Below are positions 1 through 10,974 of a stretch of DNA of 64,000 bases, one piece after another. Positions within the stretch are counted from its first letter, which is position 1; the number at the start of each line of letters is the position of its first letter. The DNA comes from Zea mays (Eukaryota > Streptophyta > Magnoliopsida > Poales > Poaceae), in the NCBI RefSeq assembly GCF_902167145.1, contig NC_050097.1, positions 233,883,034 to 233,947,033 of the forward strand. Reading direction: 5' to 3'. The position numbers were made by a program, and so were the translations under genes. Under the pieces are notes generated by a model, which was not told where the DNA came from, made no database searches, and saw only the letters and a list, made by a program, of their open reading frames with translations.

Positions 1-1
1 C

Positions 2-616
2 AAGTGTGGAGGTCGTGGTCATGTCATAAAGGAGTGTCCAAATAATCGTGTGATCCTTGTGACTGATGATGGAGAATATACATCAGCTAGTGAAGAGGAA
101 GCTGAAGCAGGAAATGAAGATGACATTGATAAATCTGAAGAACATATGGGATGTGAATTTGAGCATGGTACTACTCTTGTGGTTACACAAATCTTGAGTG
201 TGCAAATGAAAGAAGCTGAAATTGGACAGCGACATAATCTTTTTCAGACGCGAGCAAAAGTGCAAGATAAAGTAGTAAAGGTGATCATTGATGGAGGGAG
301 CTGTCATAATCTTGCAAGTTGTGAGATGGTTGAAAAGCTTGGTTTGAAGTTGCAGCGACACCCTCATCCATATCATGTCCAATGGTTGAATGAATCGGGA
401 GATATCAAGATTGGTTATAAGGTGAAAGTTCCGTTCAAGATTGGAGAGTATGTTGACACAGTGGAGTGCGATGTTGCACCCATGTCTGTGTGTCACATGC
501 TGCTAGGAAGACCTTGGCAATATGACCGATATTCTCAGCATTGTGGAAAAACAAATCAGTACACGCTAGATCTGAAAGGGAGAAAGTTTGTACTCAAGCC
601 TATGACCCCTCAATAA
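2..616 (+). pseudogene. CRM-like Ty3/gypsy gag end (zinc knuckle) and aspartic protease
   Basis: The window opens inside a gag-pol reading frame. Codons from position 2 encode a zinc-knuckle end (CGGRGHVIKEC), followed by an acidic spacer and a retropepsin-like domain. The domain has the sequence VIIDGGSCHNLAS, where DGG takes the place of the usual D-T/S-G active site, and a conserved LLGRPW motif near the end. The frame stops at TAA 614-616. The next ORF starts at 620 in the same frame, so the stop is a point change inside one original polyprotein. The protease would process Gag-Pol in the cytoplasmic particle. The DGG active site, LLGRPWQYD and NQYTLDL phrasing resemble CRM-type chromoviruses; that assignment is from memory of the family. 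The 5' LTR and most of gag lie outside the window. Confidence 0.8.
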
Positions 617-619
617 ATC

Positions 620-2464
620 ATGGCTGAACATTTACAAAAGAAAACTGAAATTAGTACAGCAAGTAGAGGAGGAGAAGAGCAAAAGAAATTGAGTGCCATC
701 CACAATTCGGTGAGCGAGTGCTACAAGCCAAATTCAAGAGATAAAAAGAAGGAAGAGGGAGAACATCTAGTTATGCTAGCCACAAAATCTGAGCTGAGAG
801 AAGTGAGGAACAACCCATATCAAGTGCTCTTTGTACTTGTGAACAAAGATGTTTTGATTTCTCCTAACGACATAACATCTCTTCCTAGTGTTGTGGCTGA
901 TCTTTTGCAGGACTTTGAAGACGTGTTTCCACAAGAAACGCCGGCTGGACTACCTCCAATTCGAGGGATTGAGCATCAAATCGATCTTATTCCAGGGGCT
1001 GCACTTCCTAACCGTCCACCATATCGAACCAATCCTGAAGAAACTAAGGAAATACAAAGGCAAGTGCAAGAACTTCTTGATAAAGGTTTTGTTCGTGAAA
1101 GCTTAAGCCCTTGTGTTGTTCCTGTGATTTTAGTACCTAAGAAAGATGGATCTTGGAGGATGTGTGTTGATTGTAGAGCTATAAATAATATTACCGTTCG
1201 CTATCGCCATCCTATTCCACGGCTAGATGATATGCTTGATGAATTAAGTGGTTCCACAATTTTTACTAAAATTGATTTGAGAAGTGGATACCATCAAATA
1301 AGAATGAAAACTAGAGATGAATGGAAGACTGCATTTAAAACAAAATTTGGGTTGTATGAATGGTTAGTGATGCCCTTTGGGTTAACTAATGCTCCTAGTA
1401 CCTTTATGAGATTAATGAACCATGTCTTAAGAACTTTCATTAGAAAATTTGTTGTTGTCTACTTCGATGATATTCTAATTTACAGCAAGTCTTTTGATGA
1501 ACATGTGAAACACATTCGACAAGTTTTAGATGAGCTAAGAAAGGAGAAATTATTTGCTAATCTTGAGAAGTGCAGTTTTTGCACAGACCATGTTGTGTTT
1601 CTTGGCTTTGTTGTTTCAGCAAAAGGAATAGAGGTGGATGAATCCAAGGTAAAAGCCATCAAGGATTGGCCAGCTCCAACGAATGTAAGTCAAGTAAGAA
1701 GTTTTCATGGTCTTGCTGGGTTTTATAGAAGATTTGTGCGAGATTTCAGTACTATCGCTTCCCCTTTAAATGAATTGACAAAGAAAGGTGTTGAATTTAA
1801 ATGGGGAAACTCACAAGAAGATGCTCTTCAAGAATTGAAGAAACGTTTGACTGAAGCACCTGTACTTATTCTTCCTAATTTCACTAAAACTTTTGAAGTA
1901 GAATGTGATGCTAGTGGGATTGGGATAGGAGGAGTTTTAATGCAACAAGGAAAACCTATAACATATTTTAGTGAAAAATTGGGAGGTGCTCAATTAAATT
2001 ATTCTGTGTATGATAAAGAATTGTATGCTTTGGTCCGAGCGCTTGAAACATGGCAGCACTACTTATGGCCAAAAGAGTTTGTTATTCATTCTGATCATGA
2101 AGCTTTGAAGTATTTGAAAGGGCAAGCCAAACTGAACCGTCGCCATGCCAAATGGGTTGAGTTTATTGAAACATTTCCATACATTGTGAAATATAAGAAA
2201 GGTAAGGACAATGTGGTCGCTGATGCCTTGTCTCGAAGGAATGTGTTGTTGAATCAACTAGAGGTAAAGGTTTTGGGGCTTGAAAATTTGAAAGAAATGT
2301 ATAATGATGATCCTGAATTTTTAGAACCAATCATTGTAAAGATGGAAAAGGTTGGGAAAAATATCATATACATGATGGATTTTTGTTTAGAGCTAACAAA
2401 CTTTGTGTACCAAATTCTTCGGTTAGATTGCTTTTATTGCAGGAGTCACATGGAGGAGGTATAA
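620..2464 (+). pseudogene. CRM-like Ty3/gypsy reverse transcriptase and RNase H
   Basis: This 614-codon frame continues the protease frame. RT motifs are clear: the [16 protein letters not shown] region, [14 protein letters not shown], the [14 protein letters not shown] block, and the catalytic YFDD box at 1460-1471. RNase H follows, with [35 protein letters not shown] and a closing VVADALSRR. All catalytic acidic residues of the RNase H appear present. The frame then runs out of register near 2370: the remaining tail residues of this ORF are out-of-frame translation, and the integrase continues in another frame from about 2383. The enzyme would copy element RNA into cDNA. The domain order PR-RT-RH-IN is the Ty3/gypsy order. 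Confidence 0.9.
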
Positions 2465-3856
2465 CAGGTCATTTTGGACAAAAGAAGACTTATGAACTGC
2501 TCAGTGATCATTTCTATTGGCCCAAGATAAGGAGAGACGTCATCAGATTTGTGGAGCATTGTGTCACCTGTCACAAAGCTAAGTCAAAACTGAACCCTCA
2601 TGGTTTATATACTCCTTTACCCACTCCTAAAATTCCTTGGGAAGACATAAGCATGGATTTTATTTTAGGGCTGCCGAAGACTCAAAAACAGAGAGATTCT
2701 ATTTTGTTGTGGTTGATAGATTTTCAAAAATGGCTCATTTTATTCCATGCAACAAGAGCGACGATGCTTCGCATGTTGCCAATTTGTTTTTCAGAGAAAT
2801 CGTGAGACTACATGGAGTGCCCAAAACCATTGTATCTGACCATGATGTGAAGTTTGTGAGCTATTTTTGGAAGACATTATGGGCAAAGCTTGGGACTAAA
2901 CTTTTGTTCTCCACCACATGACACCCCCAAACTGATGGCCAAACTGAAGTGGTGAATCGTACATTGTCAATGCTGCTGCGAACAATGGTAAAGAAGAACT
3001 TGAAGGATTGGGAGGAATGTTTGCCACACGTGGAGTTTGCTTATAACAGGGCAGTACATTCTACAACTAATTTATGCCCCTTCGAAATTGTATATGGGTT
3101 CAAACCTATTGCTCCCATAGATTTGTTGCCCCTTCCATTGCAGGAAAGAACCAATATGGAAGCTTCCAAGCGTGCTGTATATGTAAAAAAGATACATGAA
3201 AAGACCAAGGAAACAATTGAGCTCAAAGCAGTGCGCAAGGCTGCAAGTATGAACAAGCATAGGAAGAAAGTGTTATTTGAACCGGGGGACTTGGTCTGGA
3301 TTCACTTGCGCAAGGAGCGTTTTTCTGATCAGCGCAAATCCAAATTGATGCCACGAGGGGATGGTCCATTTCGTGTTCTTACCAAGATCAATGATAATGC
3401 ATACAAGATAGATCTTCCACCAAGCTATGGCGTGAGCAACACATTCAATGTTGCTGACCTCTTACCATATACAAGTGAAGACACTTCAGAGTCGAGGACG
3501 ACTCCTTTTCAAGGGGAGGAGGATGATATGACCACGCCATCAAGCAACACATTACAACCCCCAAGTCATACTACATCAACTCAAGTACAACCAACATCAT
3601 CACCGACCAAGTCTTTGATGGACCAATTACACGTAGCCGAGCTAAGAAGCTACAGCAAGAAGTGCACGTGCTACTTTATGAATTTCAATTAAACACTAAT
3701 GAGAATTTTATGCTACCTAAGTCGTGTATGTTAATATTACTTAGGTTCACCAAAGAGGAAGGACAAAACATATCAAAGGCGAATCAGCAAGAAGAGCTAT
3801 GTCCGAGTCAGTCTAGCGCTACAGAACCGTCCAGAAGAAATAGTCATATCTTTTGA
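2365..3856 (+). pseudogene. CRM-like integrase with C-terminal tail reading into the LTR, four breaks
   Basis: Integrase is spread over several frames. 2383-2805 carries the HHCC zinc-binding domain (GHFGQKKTYELL, then EHCVTCHKAKS). A frameshift near 2700 moves to 2637-2921, which has [14 protein letters not shown] and [11 protein letters not shown] at 2919-2921 interrupts the conserved HPQTDGQTE motif. The same frame resumes at 2922 and runs to 3692 through the FEPGDLVWIHLRKERF region and KLMPRGDGPFRVL. Another frameshift near 3618 is visible because a different frame then reads ITRSRAKKLQQEV and stays open to 3856. The C-terminus therefore overlaps the 3' LTR that starts at 3524. An integrase tail running into the LTR with a basic SRAKK motif is known for CRM-clade elements, where it is linked to centromere targeting. 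Four breaks make it non-functional. Confidence 0.82.
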
Positions 3857-4696
3857 TTCCCAAAAGCTATGAAGGTCCATAAGTACTTTTCGGAAAGCTC
3901 TTGAAGTCTAGTTTCCAATGCTTCTAAAGCCGACTTAATCAAATCTACCAGCAAGGCAGCCGACCTACTTTAGTGCTGACTGGTCAGAAGGTCAACAGTC
4001 TGCTTGATGACCAAGTTTTCATATTAAACTGCATCAATCTACGAAGTTTCATTAAGTATTCTATACATGGTGAGAAAGCTTATCAAGTCAGCTTTCCAAC
4101 GCATCCAGCCCCACGTCATTTGAAGATTCCTAGAAGAAGTTATTGTCAAAATACTGAAGACTGCGCAGAAGTCAAACAGCCACACGGAAATCAGCTCTGC
4201 ATATCTACCGAAGAGGCTCCTTCACATTAGCACGTGAAAATACTTTTGTTTCATGTTTATACCTTGCTAAGGCTGGTTGCTACTAGTATAAATACCCCCC
4301 TTTGTCTATGATGTAAGGCAGCTTATGATAATCTAAAACAGAACCCCTTTTGTTCAGCTGTGTGCTAACAAATATTGAGAGTGATCTCTACCCCTTTGCT
4401 CTTGTGAATTCCTTCGCGGGATTGCAGAAGCGGCGGCTTCATCCGTTCCCAATTGGTGCTCCTACTCCCTTCGAGGTCTCCTCGATTGATTGTAGGTTGT
4501 GTTGGTTGGTTCTTTGAGAGTGTGGTTGGGCGAATCCTCGATTCAGGCTGCCGGTTAAAGACGGTGGTTGGCTTCGAGTTTTATTTGTCAGGTTGCACTA
4601 GTTATCGCTGCTTGCAGCAAGTTATCTTGGCTTCTTTGAAGCTAGTTATCTGAAGATTGATCCTACGTCGTGAAGATCGGGCATCGTGATGCATCA
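3524..4696 (+). mobile_element. 3' LTR of the CRM-like element
   Basis: The LTR is inferred from a polypurine tract (AAGGGGAGGAGGA, 3511-3523) directly before TGATATGACC, and from an end reading GATGCATCA at 4688-4696. The ends form the short inverted repeat TGAT..ATCA. The length is about 1173 bp. A TATA box lies at 4287-4294. The 5' LTR is outside the window, so boundaries cannot be checked against a second copy, and the target-site duplication (ATAGT would be the right copy) cannot be tested. Confidence 0.65.
4287..4294 (+). promoter_or_regulatory. TATA box of the CRM-like LTR
   Basis: TATAAATA sits about 760 bp into the LTR, in the sense of the element, followed by a C-rich stretch. This is the expected place for the U3/R promoter. 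Confidence 0.55.
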
Positions 4697-4925
4697 ATAG
4701 TGGTCACCCTGAGTTAAGTAAGCGTGAGCATGTCACACCGCCTTAAGTCATCGCCGACTTAAGCCGATTGCTCCGTTAGTAGGGTATAGTGGTCACCCTG
4801 AGTTAAGTAAACGCGTGGATTGATAATAAACAACTCGAGTGCCCTTGAGAATGAAGTCTTTTTATTGATGATGCACTTTCCATTTTACAGAATACAATGT
4901 CGTCCCAATAGCTTTTGAAATCTAG
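4697..4925. repeat. Spacer 3' of the inverted Tat pol, with a 25-bp direct repeat and a hairpin
   Basis: ATAGTGGTCACCCTGAGTTA and the five bases after it occur twice, at 4697-4721 and 4786-4810. Between them lies a perfect 8-bp inverted repeat, CTTAAGTC at 4742-4749 and GACTTAAG at 4756-4763. The stretch lies beyond the integrase stop codon of the minus-strand pol and is cut on the left by the CRM-like LTR. No gene is seen. Confidence 0.6.
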
Positions 4926-6686
4926 CTAAGGGTAGAACTTCCTGAGATGCTCTATATTCCATGAGTTCCCTATTTCCGTGCCGTTCATTTGAGTGAGGCG
5001 ATATGATCCAGGCCGAGTGACTTCTGCTACTATGAACGGTCCTTCCCATAGTGGCGACAATTTGTGTCGTCCTTCCCCCGTTAGAATTCGGCGGAGGACG
5101 AGGTCTCCTACTGCGAAGGATCGATGTCGTATAACTTTGTCATGATAACGCCTTAGAGTTTGTTGATACCGAGCTGATTGAATCACCATATTTAATCGTT
5201 CTTCTTCTAGTATATCAACGTCCTCCAGTCTGGTGGCCTCAGCTTCTGCTATGTTTTCGAAGATTAATCTCGGTGCCCCGAACTTGAGATCAGCAGGTAG
5301 CACTGCCTCCGAACCATAGACCATAAAGAAAGGAGTGTTCCCATTCAAAGCTCGGCTAGGTTGAGTTCTGAGGCTCCAGACCACGTATGGCAACTCTCTG
5401 ATCCACTTTCCTGCGAACTTTTCATTCTTATCGAAGACCTTCTTTCTGAGTGCTACTAATATCATTCCGTTGGCTCTTTCTACTTGCCCATTTGCTCTCG
5501 GATGCGCCACTGAAGCGTATTTTATCTGAATACTTTTTTGTTCACAGAAATCAAAGAATTCTGAACTAGTGAAATTGGATCCCAGGTCAGTTATAATGTT
5601 GTTTGGTATTCCGAATCTGAATATTATGTCTTGTATGAATTCCACTGCTTTAGCTGAAGTTAGAGAAGCGATGGGCTTATACTCTATCCACTTAGTGAAT
5701 TTGTCAATAGCAACCAGCACATGAGTGTATCCCCCTTGAGATTTTTTGAAAGGTCCAATCATATCCAGTCCCCAGCACGCGAATGGCCATGTTACAGGGA
5801 TGGTTTGCAGTTGTTGCGCTGGTAGATGCTGTTGTTTTGATAAGTACTGACAAGCTTCACATTTCTGAACTAACTCGATGGCGTCATTCTTTGCCGTCGG
5901 CCAATAGAAACCAGATCTGAAAACCTTCCCAACCAGAGTCCTGGATACTACGTGTATCCCGCATTGCCCCGCGTGGATTTCTTCTAGCAGATGTTTCCCG
6001 GTGGATGAAAGAATGCACTTCATGAGAACTCCTGTTGCACCCCTCCTGTATAGTGTTTCCCCGATGAGAGTATAATGAGCTGACTGCCTTGCAACGCTTT
6101 CTGCTGCATTTCTGTCATCTGGTTCCTCCTCATTCTTGATATACCTGATGATTGGCTCTCTCCGGTCATCAGGGTCCGGCTCTGGTTGACACAGAATATT
6201 GCACTCTTCTATCCGATCCGCGGGAATACTCGGGCATGGTATTTCTTGGACGAGAACTCCAGACGGGACCTGAGCCCGACTGGATCCCAGTTTTGACAAC
6301 GCATCTGCCGCCGTGTTGCGATCTCTCTCCACATGATGGAATTCTAGCCCTTCGAATTTGTCTTCTAGTTTTCGGACGGCGGTGCAATATTTTCCCATGG
6401 AATCATTCGAGCAGTCCCACTCTTTGTTTATTTGACTTATGACCACAAGTAAATCTCCATATACCATCAACCTCTTGATGCCCAGTGATATGGCAATGCT
6501 CAGCCCATGAATCAGAGCCTCATATTCCGCTGCGTTGTTGGATGCTGAAAATAGTAACTGAAGAGCATATTTGAGTTGTTCACCTCCTGGTGCAATGAAG
6601 AGGATTCCCGCGCCTGCCCCCTGCAGTTTCAGTGATCCATCGAAATACATCCGCCATACTTCTGCAGTCTCTGGGTTATCTGGCAT
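4926..6686 (-). pseudogene. Tat-type Ty3/gypsy second RNase H and integrase
   Basis: An open frame of 586 codons. It begins within the archaeal-type RNase H that marks the Tat lineage: YFDGSLKLQGAGAGI, SNNAAEYEALIHGL, a GDL motif where GDS is usual, and NTAADALSKLGS. Integrase follows: the zinc-binding HHCC domain (HAGQCGIHVVSRTL..CEACQYL), core residues in WGLDMIGPF, ITDLGSNF and NGQVERANG (D, D, E all present), and a C-terminal barrel ending in WNIEHLRKFYP. There is no chromodomain, as expected for Tat. The natural frame enters from further upstream at about 6710; the listed start is an internal methionine. This is the best preserved part of the inverted pol block and contains no internal stop. 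Confidence 0.88.
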
Positions 6687-8046
6687 TTGTTGCTTGGTCC
6701 ATTCTGATACGAAGTCAACTAGCGCCTGAGTTTTGATTGCAGTTCGAGGTCTAAACTCAATGTATGAGCTCCTAGTTCACAGGCCCACTTGGCTAACCTT
6801 CCGATGGCTTCCTTGTTGTGGAGAATATCCTCTATTGGAAATCCAGTGCTACTATGACTTTGTGATTGTCAAAGTAGTGACGGAGCTTGCACGCGGTTAG
6901 AAGTACTGCATACAATGGTTTTTGAACTTGAGGATATTTTTTCTTCGAAGGTCCCAGAACTTCACTGATAAAATAGACAGGATGCCGTACTGGATAAGCA
7001 TGTCCTTCTTCTGCTCGCTCGACTACCAACACGGTGCTCACCACGTGAGTCGTGCAAGAGATATATAACAGTAGATCTTCGGCTGATTGACTCGGCGTGC
7101 CTCGGCACGATGGTTTTAGCACAGGTGGTGTTGTTAAGAATCTCTTTAATGCATCTAGGGCTTCCTGAGCCTCTGAAGTCCACTGGAATTTGTCCACCTT
7201 TTTGAGCAACTTGTAGAACGGCAGTCCTTTTTCTCCCAACTTCGATATGAATCTGCTTAGAGCCGCCATGCATCCAGTAAGCCTTTGTACTTTCTTCTGT
7301 GACCGTGGTGCTTCCATCCTCATGATAGCCTCGATCTTTTCTAGGTTAGCCTCAATTCCTCGGTGGCTAACAATGAATCCGAGTAATTTTCCAGCCGGTA
7401 CTCCAAAGACACATTTTTCAGGATTGAGCTTCCATCGATATCACCGCAGACTGTTGAAGACCAGCTGTAAACCTTCAATGAAATTGGTTGAGTTTTCTGT
7501 TTTGATCACCACATCATCCACATATGCTTCCACATGCTTGCCCCAGTGATCGGCTAAGCATGTCTGAATGGCTCTCTGGTAAGTCGCTCCAGCGTTTTTG
7601 AGACCGAACGACATGGAGGTATAGCAGAAAGCTCCAAATGGAGTGATGAACGCTGTTTTTTCCTCGTCTTCTTTTGCCAGGCTGATCTGATGATACCCGG
7701 AGTAACAATCCAAGAAAGACAACACAGAACAACTGGCGGTCGAGTCTATAACTTGGTCTATTCTAGGAAGCCCGAAGGGATCCTTTGGACAGTGTTTGTT
7801 GAGATCTGTATAGTCGACGCTCATGCACCAATCCATTTTATTCTTTTTGAGTACAAGAATAGGGTTAGCTAACCACTCGGGATGTAGTACTTCTCTAATG
7901 AATCCTGCCGCGACCAAGCGAGCCAGTTCTGCACGGATGGCTTCTCTCTTGTCAGGCGTGAAACGTCGTAATTTCTGTCGGATCGGCCTCGCCTGGGGAT
8001 AGACCTTCAGTTTGTGCTCGGCCAGTTCTCTCGGGACTCCCGGCAT
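6687..8046 (-). pseudogene. Tat-type reverse transcriptase and first RNase H
   Basis: RT is read at 8046-7441: the LRRFTPDKREAI entry, LVAAGFIREVLHPEWLANP, the VDYTDLNKHCPKD motif, SGYHQISLAKEDEEKTAF, GLKNAGATYQR and the YVDD box at 7513-7524. A TGA at 7441-7443 breaks the frame in the thumb; the same frame then continues through the LNPEKCVFGV and GFIVSHRGIEA regions into 7323-6832, which carries the connection and first RNase H (TPPVLKP, ..YFISEVLGPSKKKYPQ, KLRHYFDNHKVIV). A stop and frameshift near 6830 separate it from the second RNase H. RT would copy the element RNA. Dead by at least two breaks. Confidence 0.85.
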
Positions 8047-8629
8047 ATCCGCAGGTTGCCATGCGAATACGTCTCAGTTATCTTGCAGGAACTAGACGAG
8101 TGCACCTTCCTATTTGTCATCCAGGCTGGAGCTGATGATGGCGGTCTTGCGTTCATCAGCGAACCCGAGGTTGATCCTTTTGGTTTCTTCAGTCGGCCGT
8201 ATAGAGGTCACGGCTTGAGCTTCATTCGCGGGCACCGCGTGGTCTTGCTCAGGCTTTGAGTTTGCCTGCGTAGAAGAGGTCGCCGATGGCTTGGTGGAGA
8301 GGGACGCTTGGATGGCAACTCAGAAACACTCTGCGGCGCCTTGGAAGTCGGCGCGTACAGTCATGATTCCTTGTGGTCCTGGCATCTTCAATATCATGTA
8401 TGTATAATGTGGAATGGCCATAAATTTCGCCAATCCAAGCCTGCCGCAGTCATGATTCCTTGGATGGCGTTGTATTTGCAGTCGAAGTTCGCCACCTCGA
8501 ACCTCAGGTACTCGGTTTTGTAGTTCTCTGGAGTTCCGAAGGTGACCGGCATGTAGATGTGTCCGAGCGGATACTCTCCTTCAGTCGGCATGATGCCGAA
8601 GAAAGGAGTGTCTGACTCGTGGAGCTCTT
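8047..8629 (-). pseudogene. Tat-type protease C-terminal part and protease-RT linker
   Basis: Read leftwards from about 8629 the strand encodes TPFFGIMPTEGEYPLGHIYM, then VTFGTPENYKTEYLRFEVANFD and YNAI. This is the stretch that follows the protease active site in Tat elements. The catalytic Asp region itself is missing, because the sequence abruptly becomes the antisense accessory gene at about 8629-8630. The linker down to 8046 has several stops and frame changes. Confidence 0.7.
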
Positions 8630-10678
8630 ACTGTTGTATGCTAGGCTGTCAGCAAGATCATCCTTCGACAAAATCGAAAGGCCATCTTCCAGCTTCGGGA
8701 ATCCCATACTTTTAGCTATCTCCAGGCAAACGGATATTTCTTTGTTGTCCGGGAGGCAGTATAGGAAGTCATCTTTGTTACTGCCATTGAACACTAAGGC
8801 CCCCTTCGGATATTTTAGTCTTTGGGTGTAGTGTCTGGCTTCTAGCATTTCTTCTTCAGATAATTTCTTCCCCGAAGCATGTCAAATAATGTAGTCAACA
8901 TCTTCGTTCGGAGCTTCGGGAGCAGGAGCTTCGGTCTTTTCTGGTACAATCTGCCCTGTTGTTTTATCCTCAGGCGCGGCAGGTTTCCATTCGGTGGGCA
9001 CTGAAGGCCCAGCTTCGGCTTCGGCCTGAACTTTCGTAGCTTCGGCAATTTTCTTAGGAGTAGGGCTCAAGGCCTTTGTAGTCTCTATAACAGCGTCTAA
9101 TACGCTGGCCATCCTCCTCCTGGGAGTTGCAACAGGAATCTTTTGCATCTTTGACAAATCTGCCCCTTCCGATGGGCTCAGGAATTCCGGCGTTTTTATC
9201 ACTTTTTCCGCCTGTGGCTCTTCAGCCTTATCATCCCTAGCTTCGGCTGGCCCGACTATAGGCACCTTTGGCGCTACAATCTGCTCTTTAGCACTCTACA
9301 CAATCGAAGCAGCTTGCTTTGCTTCAGCAGCTGAAGAAGTACCCTCGCCAAATTCAGGCACTACGGCCGGTTCAATATAGCGCGGCCGGTGGGTCAGAAC
9401 CTTCACCTCTTTGCTCTTTGGCACAGCAGCGATGGCCGAAGTGGCAGTCTTTCTCTTTTTCCCATGCCCTTGTAGCGGGTAATGGTAGTCAGGGTATACG
9501 AAGCCAATCGCATCAAATACCTTGTTCAATCTTTTCTTGCCCCGACCTCCGAAGGCTGCGAATAGAGCATTATCTTCAGCCTTGGAATATGTCACAAGTA
9601 GCTAGTCGCTGGTAGCTTCAATACATTTCAACCAGTCATCATCTAGCTCATCAAACTTCTCCCTAAATCTGAAGGTATATTTCAATTGGACTAGGCCACT
9701 TTCATTGGTCTCGGCAGTAGTCTCCTTCGGCATATCCCAACTCTCCACAAGTGGCCACACCCTGAAGGATATGTGTTCTTGAATTAAATCTCTCGTGCCA
9801 ATGAAGGCGCACACAGTACTAAAGGCCTTCTGGCATGCTTCAACATCGCTATCAATATTCACCTTCGGCCTTCAGAGGCCGAAGCGAGACCAGATGGGGC
9901 GCTGGATAATTTCCTTGATGTCTGCCCTTTTCTTTAAATCATTTTTAACGTAAAACCACTCCTCAATCTAGGCTCCGGGCCATCTTTTCCAGAATGTTGG
10001 AACTAGGTGGCTTGCATTGTGGCGAGCAATAAATCTATAACAACCGAAGTTGTTGTGGTACTGTTCTTTGCCAGTTGCCTTCGTCTCATATAAAAGCTCA
10101 TGCATACTACAGAAGCACTTCGCGCTTGGCTCCAGCCCCTGACTCCTTACAGCCCAGACAAAAATCCCCATCATAATTATAGCTTCGGGGGTGATCTGAT
10201 GAAGGAAGATCTGGTATATCTTCAGCACTTCAACCACAAACTTGCTTAAAGGGAACCGAAGACCAGCCTTCAAAAAGCTTCGATAAATAACAACTTCATT
10301 TTCCTCAGGAGCAGGGACGATGTTGTCTCCACCAACCCTCACGATAGACATGTCACGAAAGTACCTTCCTCTCATGTTGTCAATTTGACTATGTTTAATA
10401 GTCTATTTCCCAAAGATGACATGGCTTGGTCGCCAGGGCCGATCCTCAGAATCTTCATCTCCACTCTCCACATCATAACTATCACTGTCATCAGTATCTT
10501 TAGATAAACCCTCCATTATCTCTTTAGTAATCTTCTCTGTATTCGTTTTGTCATAGACTCAAAAAAATCCGGCGATAAAAGGATCTGCAGCTTTCTTTTC
10601 CTCAAACAACTTCGTCTCCTCAGTCAGCTTCATCTCCTCAGTCATCTTCTTTTCCTCAGTCATCTTCTACCCAGACAT
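8630..10678 (-). pseudogene. Antisense accessory ORF (Transposase_28-like), first exon, decayed copy
   Basis: Homologous along its length to the better preserved gene at 38091-40145. Shared blocks include AAFGGRGKKRLNKVFDAIGF, YPDYHYPLQG, GALVFNGSNKDDFLYCLPDN, SMGFPKLEDGL and the final DSLAYNS. The start ATG is at 10678-10676. After it there is a stop (TAG) and a short repeated MTEEKKMTEEMK-like segment. Many stops and frameshifts follow; readable pieces are 10375-9968, 9862-9602, 9595-9296 and 9265-8882. It ends two or three codons before the point where the other copy has its first splice donor, and is then fused to the inverted protease. In cinful/zeon-like Tat elements this ORF lies antisense between pol and the 3' LTR, which fits the + oriented LTR at 10975. 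Function is unknown; the N-terminal part resembles Pfam 'putative gypsy type transposon' (Transposase_28). Confidence 0.8.
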
Positions 10679-10812
10679 GGCGCAAACACGTTTTGAAACC
10701 GGAGTTCAAAAAGCTTGAAAATCAGGCGAGAGCTAGTGAGCAAGAGCTAAAAGTTTGAGAAAATAGCGCAAATGGCAGAAATGGTGTATCAAATGTTGCC
10801 GGTGTGGGTTTA

Positions 10813-10820
10813 TATTTATA
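10813..10820 (-). promoter_or_regulatory. TATA box of the antisense accessory ORF
   Basis: On the minus strand GGGCGTATAAATA lies about 135 bp upstream of the ATG at 10678. The same GGGCGTATAAATA string precedes the other copy at 37935-37947. Conservation in both copies supports a dedicated promoter inside the element. Confidence 0.6.
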
Positions 10821-10974
10821 CGCCCAGTGCGTTGCAACTTGGAGGGCCCCGTCTGTCATTGACTATTGCTATTCTAGCAATGGGAAGGTGCTTTTCGGAC
10901 CTTCGGCTTAAGGCCTTCGTTCACGTCGCAGTCTGAATTCATTGTTATAACAAATTAATACTGCGAGGGGCTAC

